NCBI GenBank assembly: GCA_942492855.1
Contig: OW818647.1
Span: 1,364,001-1,428,000 of the forward strand
DNA: 64,000 nt
Source: G963677485 sp942492855
GTDB taxonomy: Bacteria; Armatimonadota; HRBIN16
Reading direction: 5' to 3'
The notes beneath the pieces were generated by a model. The model ran no database searches. It saw only the letters and a list, made by a program, of their open reading frames with translations, and was not told the origin of the DNA. Position 1 is the stretch's first letter, and each line of letters starts with the position of its first letter. The translations under genes and the position numbers were made by a program. Positions 53,553 through 62,481 of the stretch are shown here, one piece after another.

Positions 53553-55622
53553 TTATCCGCTATCCCGTAGCAGGATGGTGTCGCCCTTCTGCATCGTGAG
53601 ACGTATCTGCGAAACTTTGCCATACTCCTTGCCCGATATGGCATCGCGCCATGGGCCGGAGCTGGGCAGGTCAAGCCGCTTCTCGCCATCGGAGCAGGCG
53701 TGGACAGCCAGAAAGCCGTTGCCGGCTATTACCACATCATCGCTTTCTACCACCCGGTGAACACCTGCCCGTTTGGCCAGGAGTTGGAGCTGCGCCAAAG
53801 TCACTCCGTTTATGGTGCTCCAAGCGCTGAAGCTGCCATTTGGATTTGCTTTCAACGCCAGGCAGGGCAGGCTGGTGTCTTTATGCCGACCCAGCACCTC
53901 TACACCGGGCTGGGTGATGGCCAGCGATGGGGCCATCCGGCGGTCGGAAACAGCGACCTCTTTGCCGTCGGGCATCGCCATCACGCCGGCTCCCTGCTCG
54001 GTTTCGCGGCTCCGCATTCCGGTGACCGCCAGCGTGTTTTTAGGATTGTAACCCCGTTCGCTGATGATCCCCGGGGCTCCCAGCCAGATCACGCTGCAGC
54101 CTGTGCGCTGAATGTAGGCCGCGATCTTCCCGCGTTGGTCGGCGTTGAGTGCGTGCAGGTTGTGCATGATCAGAAGCTTCACCTTGGGCAGACGCCCTTC
54201 CAGCAGATCTGCCAGCCGGTAGTATCCCAACGGTGCCCCCATGCGATACAGCCCCAACCGGATGAACACCATCGAACTCCTGCCCATCTCCCCGTTCGCG
54301 GTGATGGCGAACTCGCTGTCTTCGTCCGTGATGGAGGCGATCTCGGCGTGGTAGGGCTCCAGTTTGGGAAGCACCGCTTGATAGGCGTCCTGGCATTGCT
54401 TCATCAGGTCCTGGGTTTCACGCCCGCGGTAGGCGCCTTCGGTCATCAGGTCCATCCACCAGATGGCGTGCCCATGGGTCAGCACATGCGCGAAGTTGCG
54501 CAGCAGCACGCCGTTGGTCTCCCGCTGGCTCTTCTCTGACTCCGCCGCAAAAGCGGTGGAAAGCAGGTGGTGTGTGCGCGTGTCATCTTCTGTAAAGTAG
54601 AGTTTCCCCGCAGCCAGGATCGAATCGACCGGCAGCATGTAGGCGCCGATGCCGCCCGCGCTGCGCTCCATATAACTATAAGGTGAAGCGAGCGCATCCA
54701 CCGCTTTGCTGCGCAGTACGATGTCCGTGGCCGAATGGCCGCTGCTCTGATAGCCGCGCGGGCACCAGGCCAGCTCATAGATATACCCATAGAACAGCAC
54801 CGTCAGCTTGTTAGGTGCCGCCTTTTTCGCCGCTTCGCACATGCTGATGGCAGCTCTGGCCACAAACTCGTTCTCGCAGATCGCATATTGGATGGCCACA
54901 AAGTCGCGCTTGGGGTCACGGAAGTCCCGCGTGATACCCCTCATGCGCTGCTCGGCGGTCGGCACTGTGACGCTGCTCAGGCTGATGTCGCTGACGCCAG
55001 CCGCTTTTCGCAGCCCCTCATCATTACGGAACTTCTTACGCAGCCACCCACGGAACGCGGGTTCGGCAATCGGCTCAAAACCCATCAGCGTGCCGCCGCC
55101 GGTGCCCTCGCAGAACCACTCGCCGGTGTTCAGTCCAGATGGCTGGTACCCCAGCACATTGTTTCCGAACTTGCGCTCTATGTGGCGCACCATCGCCTCA
55201 AGTGAGCGGGCGGTGTCGCTGCGCCACTTCTCCGAGTAGACGGAGATGATATCCGTCTTACCCGTCTGGGTGACCGAATACTCATCCGGATTCTGCTCCT
55301 TCCACCACTGCGGCGGCCAGGTGATGAACACCCTCAGCAGCAGCTTGCAGCGCGGGTGGACGGCGATGATCTGCTTCAGCAGCTCATCTTCCGCCCAGGA
55401 TTTCAGCTTGGTCTCACCATCCTTCAGCCACTCCATATGGATCATGATGCTGATGAGGTCGATGCCCCGCAGGCCCATCTGCCGGATGTCTTCCAGGTTC
55501 TCCGCAAGCCGTGGCCCCCAGTTGGGCGCCTCCGTGTTGATGAAAAACATACACGGCGGGATAGGTTTGTTGTCGATCAGCAGCACCGGTGTGCCGCGCC
55601 GTTTGGCTACACGAACATTCAT
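53553..55622 (-). CDS. GH42/GH-A-like glycoside hydrolase, paralogue 2 of a tandem pair
   Basis: A 689-aa enzyme. The TIM barrel covers about 1-400. The candidate acid/base is Glu168, in GLNTGEWF, and the nucleophile candidate lies in YFTEDDTRTHH, about 175 residues later. A GATase-like domain (about 430-570) has KVKLLIMHNLHAL and CSVIWLGAPG, and a final beta domain ends the protein, an order like that of GH42 beta-galactosidases. No signal peptide. It has the same length as the upstream gene and is near identical to it in stretches (GAYRGRETQDLMKQCQDAY). Only 25 bases separate it from that gene's stop, so the two are co-transcribed. ATG 55622 is chosen because the sister gene starts at the same place. 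Confidence 0.82.
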   Translation of the reverse strand: MNVRVAKRRGTPVLLIDNKPIPPCMFFINTEAPNWGPRLAENLEDIRQMGLRGIDLISIMIHMEWLKDGETKLKSWAEDELLKQIIAVHPRCKLLLRVFITWPPQWWKEQNPDEYSVTQTGKTDIISVYSEKWRSDTARSLEAMVRHIERKFGNNVLGYQPSGLNTGEWFCEGTGGGTLMGFEPIAEPAFRGWLRKKFRNDEGLRKAAGVSDISLSSVTVPTAEQRMRGITRDFRDPKRDFVAIQYAICENEFVARAAISMCEAAKKAAPNKLTVLFYGYIYELAWCPRGYQSSGHSATDIVLRSKAVDALASPYSYMERSAGGIGAYMLPVDSILAAGKLYFTEDDTRTHHLLSTAFAAESEKSQRETNGVLLRNFAHVLTHGHAIWWMDLMTEGAYRGRETQDLMKQCQDAYQAVLPKLEPYHAEIASITDEDSEFAITANGEMGRSSMVFIRLGLYRMGAPLGYYRLADLLEGRLPKVKLLIMHNLHALNADQRGKIAAYIQRTGCSVIWLGAPGIISERGYNPKNTLAVTGMRSRETEQGAGVMAMPDGKEVAVSDRRMAPSLAITQPGVEVLGRHKDTSLPCLALKANPNGSFSAWSTINGVTLAQLQLLAKRAGVHRVVESDDVVIAGNGFLAVHACSDGEKRLDLPSSGPWRDAISGKEYGKVSQIRLTMQKGDTILLRDSG

Positions 55623-55647
55623 GATATGCGACCTGCCTGTCGGGTTG

Positions 55648-57717
55648 TTATTCGGTTTGGCGCAGCAGGATGGTATCACCCTTCTGCATCGGTACTCGTA
55701 AGCGCGCGATCTGGCCGTAATCCTGACCAGTGATGGCATTCACCCACCGTCGGGAGCCGGGTAGTGAGAGCAGCTTCACGCCGGCGGTCCAGGCGTGGAC
55801 GGCCACATAGCTGTTGCCCACCATCACACCGTCGTCGCTGTCCACCACTTGGTGTACATTGGCGAGCTTTACCAGAATCTTGAGCTGGGCCAGCGGGATG
55901 TTGGTCAGCGTGCTCCACGCCACGAAGCTGCCGTTCGGTTTCAGCTTCAAGGCCAGGCAGGGCAGGCCGGTGTCTTTGTGCGTGCCCAGAACCTCAACCC
56001 CCTGCTGAGTGATCGCCAGCGAGGGATGAATGCGACGGCCGGCGACCTCGGTCTCTTTTCCGTCCGGTGCGACGATGATGCTCGCCCCAGGCTGGGTCTC
56101 ACGGCTGCTCATTCCGGTGACCGCCTGGGTGTTGTTTGGATCATATCCCCGCTCGCTGATGATACCGGGGGCGCCGATCCAGACCACACTGCAGCCTGTG
56201 CGCAGGAGATACTCATCGATCTTCCTGCGCTGAGTTTTATTGAGCTCATGCAGGTTGTGCATGATCAGCAGCTTGACCGCTGGCAAGCGGCCCTCCAGCA
56301 GATCGGCCAGCCGGTAATAACCCAGCGGGGCTCCCACGCGGTATAACCCCAGCCGGATGTTGCCCATGGAGAATCGGGCCAACTCGCCCATGGCGGTGAT
56401 GGCAAATTCGCTGCGGTCGTCAGTGATAGAGGCGATCTCAGGCTGGTATGTCTCCAGCTTGGGCAGCACCGCCTGGTAGGCATCCTGACACTGCTTCATG
56501 AGGTCTTGCGTCTCACGGCCGCGGTAGGCGCCTTCGGTCATCAGGTCCATCCACCAGATGGCGTGGCCGTGGGTCAGCATATGCGCGAAGTTGCGCAGCA
56601 GCACGCCGTTGGTCTCCCGCTGGTTCTTTTCGGATTCCGCTGCATAAGGTGTGGAGAGCAAATGGTGCGTGCGGGTGTCATCCTCCGTGAAGAAGAGCTT
56701 ACCGGCTGCGGCGATCGAATCCACCGCGACCATGTACGCACCCAACCCGCCGGCATTTCGCTGAACGTAGCTATATGGCGACGCAATGGCATCCACCGCT
56801 TTACTGCGAAGCACCATATCCATGGCGGCATGTCCGCTGCTTTGATATCCGCGCGGAGCGGAGCCCACCTCATAGATGTAGCCGTAGAAGAGAAGAGACA
56901 GTTTGTTGGGGGCTGCCCGTTTGGTGGCTTCGCACATACTGACGGCGGAGGTGGCCACATACTCGGTTTCGCACTCGGCATACGCCCGTGCGATGAAGTC
57001 CCGTTTGGGATCGCGGAAATCTACCGTCACGCCTCTCAGGCGCTGCTGCTCTGTGGGCACCTGCACAGTGTCGATGCTGAGGGAGCTGTCTCCAGAGGCA
57101 CGGCGAAGTCCGGCGTCGTTGCGATACTTCTTGCGCAGCCACCCTTGAAACACGCTCTGAGCACCGGGCTCGAAACCGGTCAGCACCGCTTCCCATGTGC
57201 CCTCACAGAACCATTCGCCTGTATTCAAACCTGAGGGATGGTAGCCCAGCACATTCGCGTCAAACTTACTTTCAATATGCCGCACCAGCACCTCCAGCGA
57301 GCGGGAGGCATCGCGACGCCACACCTCGGAGAACATCGACGGCAGCAAGCGCACACCCTTCTGGGTGACCGCATACTCCTGCTGGTGTTCGATCAGCCAC
57401 CAGTCTGGCGGGGCGGTCATCAGAACACGGAGCAACAACTTACATTTGGGATGAACCTCTATAATCTGACGCAGCAGATCATCCTCCGCCCAGGATTCCA
57501 GGGCGGTCACTCCCGGCTTCAGCCACTCCATATGGATGACGATGCTGATGAGGTCAATCCCTCGCGCGGCCATCTGGCGCAGGTCATCCAGATTTTCGGT
57601 CAGCCGCGACGCCCAGGTGGGCATCTCGGTGTTGATGAAAAACATGCAGGGAGCTGTCGGTTTGCCATCGATCAGCAATACCGGTGTGCCGCGCTTTTTC
57701 ACTACTCGGACATTCAT
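55648..57717 (-). CDS. GH42/GH-A-like glycoside hydrolase, paralogue 1 of a tandem pair
   Basis: A 689-aa enzyme with the same domain order as the downstream gene. The candidate acid/base is Glu168, in GLNTGEWF. The candidate nucleophile is Glu345, in FFTEDDTRTHH. The C-terminus ends IARLRVPMQKGDTILLRQTE, nearly the same as in the sister protein. The start at ATG 57717 matches the start of the sister, with GGCAGGA ahead; the longer frame to 57831 is not conserved. The substrate is probably a beta-galactoside or similar, but the family can act on other glycosides. It is part of the minus-strand sugar cluster; no transporter other than the EamA protein is nearby. Confidence 0.82.
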   Translation of the reverse strand: MNVRVVKKRGTPVLLIDGKPTAPCMFFINTEMPTWASRLTENLDDLRQMAARGIDLISIVIHMEWLKPGVTALESWAEDDLLRQIIEVHPKCKLLLRVLMTAPPDWWLIEHQQEYAVTQKGVRLLPSMFSEVWRRDASRSLEVLVRHIESKFDANVLGYHPSGLNTGEWFCEGTWEAVLTGFEPGAQSVFQGWLRKKYRNDAGLRRASGDSSLSIDTVQVPTEQQRLRGVTVDFRDPKRDFIARAYAECETEYVATSAVSMCEATKRAAPNKLSLLFYGYIYEVGSAPRGYQSSGHAAMDMVLRSKAVDAIASPYSYVQRNAGGLGAYMVAVDSIAAAGKLFFTEDDTRTHHLLSTPYAAESEKNQRETNGVLLRNFAHMLTHGHAIWWMDLMTEGAYRGRETQDLMKQCQDAYQAVLPKLETYQPEIASITDDRSEFAITAMGELARFSMGNIRLGLYRVGAPLGYYRLADLLEGRLPAVKLLIMHNLHELNKTQRRKIDEYLLRTGCSVVWIGAPGIISERGYDPNNTQAVTGMSSRETQPGASIIVAPDGKETEVAGRRIHPSLAITQQGVEVLGTHKDTGLPCLALKLKPNGSFVAWSTLTNIPLAQLKILVKLANVHQVVDSDDGVMVGNSYVAVHAWTAGVKLLSLPGSRRWVNAITGQDYGQIARLRVPMQKGDTILLRQTE

Positions 57718-57966
57718 AGTTTCATCCTGCCTGTTGGGAGTTTTTGGAGTGCATATCGCCGTCATGTTTTTCAGGCCCTTTGTACAGTTCTGTTCGGTGG
57801 CGCGGTTATCCTGCATACCAAATTGATGCATGCATCATTAGGTTTGGCAGCCATATGCTCAGGATGTTGTATAAACCCGGATAGCCTGTTCCGACGGATC
57901 GGACGGATCGGACCAATCAACCATTCGCGATGGGCATGTGCCCTATCCGCATGATCCGGCGTATAC

Positions 57967-58001
57967 AAAAAAGGAGGCGCGATTGATCAATCGCGCCTCC
58001 T
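57967..58001 (-). terminator. Rho-independent terminator after DUF5107 gene
   Basis: A fully symmetrical 30-base palindrome (AGGAGGCGCGATTG ... CAATCGCGCCTCCT) followed on the minus strand by TTTTTT. It ends the upper part of the sugar cluster, so the two paralogous hydrolases downstream probably have their own promoter. Confidence 0.92.
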
Positions 58002-58022
58002 GACAGGAACAGGGCTTCAGGA

Positions 58023-60032
58023 TTACGCCCGCTCCTTCGCCATGCGGTAGTCCAAGCGCGATGGCGGAGTAAGCTCGCGCCGGACCCGGGCGCGAAGCGC
58101 ATCGTCCAGCGGTACGCCCTGCTCGTCGCTGATACGCTTGGCTTGCAGAGCAAACCACAGATCGGTCAGCGTGACCTCTCCCTCGCGGATATTCGCAAAG
58201 TTGTGCTGCAGTATCTGCTCGACTCCGTCAAGCTCGTTGAAGTGCAGTGCCAGTTTACCCACAGCCAGCATGATGCGCTCATGGGTGCTGTATTCGGCCG
58301 GAAGGTTGGACAGGAACTGCTTCAGCTCATCCCACTTACCACATGCCTCCATGATCCCCGCGAATTCCACAGCTAGATTAGGAAGACGCGGGCCTGTCTG
58401 CCAGGCGCTCTGCATATACTCATAGGCGGCCTGGTTGTGGCCAGCCCGCTGCTCAAGCACCGCCAGGTTTCGGTAGGCCCAGCTCGAAGGTGTGCGGTGG
58501 ACGGAAAGCACCCACGCATCCCGGGCACCCAGCAAGTCGTTAGCCTCGTGCCGCATCACACCGAGGTGCAGCCATCCCAGCCAGTGGTCGCTAGCACCTT
58601 TCGCGGCCGACCGCTCCAGTAGTTCATGCCATTCGTATTGAATCATGTAGCACCCTGGGCCATCTTCGATATCCCGACAGGGCAGAGTGCCTTCATGCAG
58701 AAGCGTCAACCAGGGCTGCTGGTCTTCACGGCACTCCGGTGCAAACACCAGGCTGGTGGGAATACGCGGCTCCTCGCCGCTGGATTGTTCTCTGATGCGT
58801 TCGAGACTGGCCCAGCCTTCGTCATGGCAGATCACCTCAGCGGGCTGCAGCAGCATCCTGCGCTCCAACTCAGCGTGGACAAGCTCCATATCAGCCTGCG
58901 GTAACTGCTTCTCGAGCTGCGACTGCACCGCTTGTCGGGCGTCAGACCATGTGCTGGAATGCAGCCTCTCAGGCTCCGCCTGTAGCAGACCATACGCCTC
59001 TGTCCAGCTCCATTCCGCGCGCGCGGGCATGGGCACATGCTCTAGCTGCGTCCTGGCCAGTCCTGCCTGTATCTCCAGATACTCCCGCCCTTCGCCCAGC
59101 AGATGCTGCTGCCAGCGTTGGCCACCGCTGCGGGTGCCCCACGCAAACAACTTCCGACCGCACAACCGGCTGGTCGAGGTCTGAACCAGCCCTCGCCCTG
59201 CACCATCGACGCAGGCCACCCAGGGACGCGCGGTTTTCGGGATATCAAAATAGAACTCGTTGGAGTAGTCGAGGTTGGTGGTGTATGTGATGTCGCGCCC
59301 GTGCAGCACAGGAAGCTCCATCAGCCCCAGAATGCCTCCAGTATGATGCAGGTTCCGGTCGGCTGAGACCAGTATACGGCGATCTGGTGCCTGCTTCACG
59401 CCGATATTAGACCACCAGTAGGCAGAAACTTCGCTGTCCTGAGTGTTCACCAGCCTCACATGTACAAAAAGGTGTCGCGAATCATCAGGCAGGGCGACAT
59501 CGATCTGGTAGGCTAGCCCCTTCACCCTGTCCCAGGCGTAGAGCCGCAGGGACTCGTCGCCCGCTTCATCTAATATCCTGGCGGCGTTGATCGGCGAACA
59601 CGTGAGGTAGTGGTGGCCTAACTGACCCGCGTTCCACTCCACTCCGCCGGCTAGCCAGGCATCGCGCAGGGCGATATTCACCGGTTGGAAGTTGATGACC
59701 GGCTCCAGCAGCTCATAACCTGTGGCGAGGTCGACCAGCGAGCTCATTCTACCGCCCAATTCGGGCAGGAAGCTGGCCCTTATATGCTCATTTTCAATCG
59801 TGATGACCGTCATTTCGCGAGGTTTCAGCTCACGGCTGTAGCTGTCCTGCATCCGGTAAGGCAGCACCCTGTAACCCGTCTGCCAGCCGATGTACTTCAT
59901 GAAATCCTCGGGTACCGTCTCGTCAGCAGGGAACTCCATATTGGGGTCAGCAGCTCTGAAGATCGGCAGCGGGTTTTCATCGCCCAACTTGACTGCGGGC
60001 ATCATGGTGCGGTTCACTGAGAGCGTAGCCAT
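58023..60032 (-). CDS. DUF5107 domain plus TPR-like repeat protein
   Basis: A 669-aa protein. The N-terminal half (about 60-370) fits DUF5107, a galactose mutarotase-like beta-sandwich with FLPELGGRMSSLVDLATGYELL and YWWSNIGVKQAPD. The second half (about 400-660) is helical with TPR-like repeats (WLHLGVMRHEANDLLGARDAW). Proteins of this design are common in glycan-degradation gene clusters of soil bacteria, but the activity is unknown. ATG 60032 has GAGG ahead; the frame start at 60050 is less likely. It is followed by a strong terminator and preceded by the EamA gene on the same strand, 48 bases upstream. Confidence 0.88.
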   Translation of the reverse strand: MATLSVNRTMMPAVKLGDENPLPIFRAADPNMEFPADETVPEDFMKYIGWQTGYRVLPYRMQDSYSRELKPREMTVITIENEHIRASFLPELGGRMSSLVDLATGYELLEPVINFQPVNIALRDAWLAGGVEWNAGQLGHHYLTCSPINAARILDEAGDESLRLYAWDRVKGLAYQIDVALPDDSRHLFVHVRLVNTQDSEVSAYWWSNIGVKQAPDRRILVSADRNLHHTGGILGLMELPVLHGRDITYTTNLDYSNEFYFDIPKTARPWVACVDGAGRGLVQTSTSRLCGRKLFAWGTRSGGQRWQQHLLGEGREYLEIQAGLARTQLEHVPMPARAEWSWTEAYGLLQAEPERLHSSTWSDARQAVQSQLEKQLPQADMELVHAELERRMLLQPAEVICHDEGWASLERIREQSSGEEPRIPTSLVFAPECREDQQPWLTLLHEGTLPCRDIEDGPGCYMIQYEWHELLERSAAKGASDHWLGWLHLGVMRHEANDLLGARDAWVLSVHRTPSSWAYRNLAVLEQRAGHNQAAYEYMQSAWQTGPRLPNLAVEFAGIMEACGKWDELKQFLSNLPAEYSTHERIMLAVGKLALHFNELDGVEQILQHNFANIREGEVTLTDLWFALQAKRISDEQGVPLDDALRARVRRELTPPSRLDYRMAKERA

Positions 60033-60080
60033 CGCGTTATACCTCGTCATCTACTTATCATTGTTCAGAAACGGTGGTCT

Positions 60081-60992
60081 TCACCGAAGCGCCACCATCA
60101 CGAGTCCGGCCAGCATGACACCAATCCCAACTAACTTTGGAATGTGGGCTTTTTCCTTCAACACTACTATACCCAACGTAGCCCCGATTGGGATACTAAG
60201 TTGCCGGAATGCCACCACATAACTGACATTCCTTGCAAAACCCATCGCCACGAGCACCAGCCCATACGCTGCGAACACCCCGATACCCGCCACAGCACTA
60301 CTGCGGATATACCGCCAGTCCACGGGTTCAGAACGCTTGAGCTTGAGCTGCCCACTTGCGAGAAGCATCAGCAAAAGCCATGCGGATGAAAACACACCCT
60401 CCATCACCGCATACACCAGCGTTAACACTGTATTGCTTGCCCGGGCATCCAGTTGGGTGTGCAGTGAGCGCAACGCGGCGTCATCGACAATCGAATAGCC
60501 AGCGGTGCCGACCGCTGCCATTAGGGCAAACAGACTGGCCGGTTTGATGTAGTCACGCCAGTGCCACTCTGACCATCTACCCACCGGAAGTGCCAACCCG
60601 CCAACGGCCACCAGCACCATCCCTACCACTGCAAACAGCGAAAGCTGCCCACTGCGGCCAATTGCCAGATTGAACAGCAGTACCAGCACCACCGGAATAG
60701 AGCGCGCCATGGGATAGACCACCGACATCTGACCGGCCCGATACGCGCTGGCCAGTCCCCAGTAGTAGACCGCCTGGAACAGCCCAGTGAGCACAAGATA
60801 GACCCAGATATCCGACCGAAACCACACCACCAGATGCAAAAACGGCACCATGAACAGGCCCAGAATGATCCAGCCGAAGCTGTTGGCCAGCAGGAAGAAC
60901 TCTGTAGGCGCGTCCTCCCGCTTCCCCAGCAGGTTCCAACAGGCATGGATGGTGGCCGATGCGATTAGGAGTGCGATCGCGACAGTGGTCAC
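60081..60992 (-). CDS. EamA-family membrane transporter
   Basis: A 303-aa protein with ten hydrophobic segments forming two EamA (DUF6) repeats, each with a conserved pattern such as GLASAYRAGQMSVVYPMARSIPV and NVSYVVAFRQLSIPIGATLG. EamA proteins move small molecules such as amino acids, sugars or nucleotide derivatives by exchange or proton coupling. I prefer the GTG at 60992, which makes a GTGA overlap with the stop of the PHP gene, over the TTG at 61004. Substrate unknown; its place in the cluster suggests a sugar or sugar acid. Confidence 0.88.
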   Translation of the reverse strand: MTTVAIALLIASATIHACWNLLGKREDAPTEFFLLANSFGWIILGLFMVPFLHLVVWFRSDIWVYLVLTGLFQAVYYWGLASAYRAGQMSVVYPMARSIPVVLVLLFNLAIGRSGQLSLFAVVGMVLVAVGGLALPVGRWSEWHWRDYIKPASLFALMAAVGTAGYSIVDDAALRSLHTQLDARASNTVLTLVYAVMEGVFSSAWLLLMLLASGQLKLKRSEPVDWRYIRSSAVAGIGVFAAYGLVLVAMGFARNVSYVVAFRQLSIPIGATLGIVVLKEKAHIPKLVGIGVMLAGLVMVALR

Positions 60993-62284
60993 GAGGCCGC
61001 CCAAAGGCGATTATACAGACGGCTCACCCGGCCCTTCAAAGCTCTTAACGATGCGGCTGCGCCAGCATCACCCGCCACATGCGCCAGCATGAGACGGCCC
61101 TCTTCCACGCAGAGCTCATCGTGTTTCGGGAATATCTCACGCAACAGGAACTGGGCATACCGCACCAGCCGGAACGGACCAAACGCCCGAACCTGCTCAT
61201 TGGGAAGCCCCTCTACCGCCACCGAATACAGATCACGCACACTGCCCACCAGTGCTGGCAACTCCAGCGATTTGGCAAACACGATGGTGTAATACCAGCC
61301 GAACAGCTCCGATTGAACGCAGCCGTGCGAATCGCTGGCTCCCACTATTGGGATGCGCCGCCCTTTGGCACGCTCGTCATGGTAGCGGGCAACTTGCAAC
61401 ATGTTGGATTCGACCTCATTGGACAGGTATCCGCCGATCAGCTCCAATGCATCGTATGGCTGGTGTTCGAAGATCAGGTCAGTCAGGTATTCAGGCACAT
61501 CAAGCCGAGTGCCTGCCTGCCAGTAGGGATGGCAGAAGACCGCTAGACCACCGCCTTCACGGATTTTTTTAAACGACCAGATACAGCTTGCCAGTTCATA
61601 CCTGCTGACACCTGCCGGGACTCTATCCAGGCTCCGTTCGATATTGGCCACACCGGCCTTATAGGCATCGGTCGCGAACAGCGCATTCACGCTGAAGCTA
61701 CCGCCGAAATTCACGATATGCACCGGATTGTCAGGAGGATGCACCTCTTCGCCAGGAAAAATCTTCAGGTCGACAGGAAGGCCTTCAAATGCTTTGATCG
61801 CCTCAAGTGAAGGTCCATACTGGCGGTGGTCGGTGATGGCCATAAAGTCCAGCCCGATTTGGCGGCACGAGGCCGTAAGGAAGCCGGGTGATTCCTTGCC
61901 ATCAGACCTAAAGGTGTGCATGTGCGTGTCACCCTTGTACGGCCGCCGAGTGAACAGATCGGGCTCCAGAGCGTAGATGCGGAACTCCGCCTTCGCGCTG
62001 TTCTTGCCATTTGGGTTCTGCTGGAGCAGCAGAATGTATTCCTGCTCACCCTCAAACTGCAGCTTCACCTTGATGCAACCGTTGGTCAGCGTGACCGGCT
62101 CAGGTGAACGCTCCTTGCGGTTGGTGTGTTTATCTGCTCCGCTGATGGGTATGAGCGTCACTTGAAACTGGGCCTCTGCAGGGAAGGACACATGGTCATA
62201 CAGCGGCCTGATGGTGATCTCGGTCTGCTGATTTGCAGGCACGATCTGAGGTGTGCATTCATAGAATACGTGAGCCAGTTTCAT
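60989..62284 (-). CDS. PHP-domain (CehA/McbA-type) metallohydrolase
   Basis: A 431-aa protein. A beta-sandwich-like N-terminal part (about 1-115) is followed by the PHP domain, with DTHMHTFRSDG (about 121-131), AITDHRQYG (about 148-156), FCHPYWQ and ASDSHG. These give a full set of metal-binding His and Asp residues. CehA/McbA-type members hydrolyse phosphate or carbamate esters, and others are of unknown activity. AAGGA ahead of ATG 62284 fits; the earlier frame start at 62422 would begin inside the 102-bp repeat element and is rejected. The stop overlaps the EamA start by four bases. Confidence 0.88.
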   Translation of the reverse strand: MKLAHVFYECTPQIVPANQQTEITIRPLYDHVSFPAEAQFQVTLIPISGADKHTNRKERSPEPVTLTNGCIKVKLQFEGEQEYILLLQQNPNGKNSAKAEFRIYALEPDLFTRRPYKGDTHMHTFRSDGKESPGFLTASCRQIGLDFMAITDHRQYGPSLEAIKAFEGLPVDLKIFPGEEVHPPDNPVHIVNFGGSFSVNALFATDAYKAGVANIERSLDRVPAGVSRYELASCIWSFKKIREGGGLAVFCHPYWQAGTRLDVPEYLTDLIFEHQPYDALELIGGYLSNEVESNMLQVARYHDERAKGRRIPIVGASDSHGCVQSELFGWYYTIVFAKSLELPALVGSVRDLYSVAVEGLPNEQVRAFGPFRLVRYAQFLLREIFPKHDELCVEEGRLMLAHVAGDAGAAASLRALKGRVSRLYNRLWAAS

Positions 62285-62343
62285 GACAATGTCCTTTCTG
62301 ACAAACCGTCTGACTAACTTGATTGGATGGGATTCCGTTGTGC

Positions 62344-62445
62344 GTAACTGGTCGTAGGGGCGTCCCTTGTGGGCGCCTGTTCGTACAAGGGGCGACCGGC
62401 GGTCGCCCAAGGGCCACCACAAGGGTGGCCCCTACGACCAGTTAC
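62344..62445. mobile_element. 102-bp MITE-like element with 17-bp perfect terminal inverted repeats
   Basis: Left arm GTAACTGGTCGTAGGGG (62344-62360) and right arm CCCCTACGACCAGTTAC (62429-62445) are perfect reverse complements. Inside, GGGCGACCGGCGGTCGCCC is a further palindrome and GGCCACC / GGTGGCC pairs near the right end. It sits between the Gfo/Idh and PHP genes. It is related in style to the CCCCTAC-type palindromes at 4647 and 31191. Confidence 0.75.
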
Positions 62446-62481
62446 AGTCTGGGCTGCCGTGTCTGTACGGGCAGGTGCTTC

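Noticed and set aside
62285..62422. N-terminal extension of the PHP gene
   Set aside because: It reads through the 102-bp inverted-repeat element; the ribosome site selects 62284.
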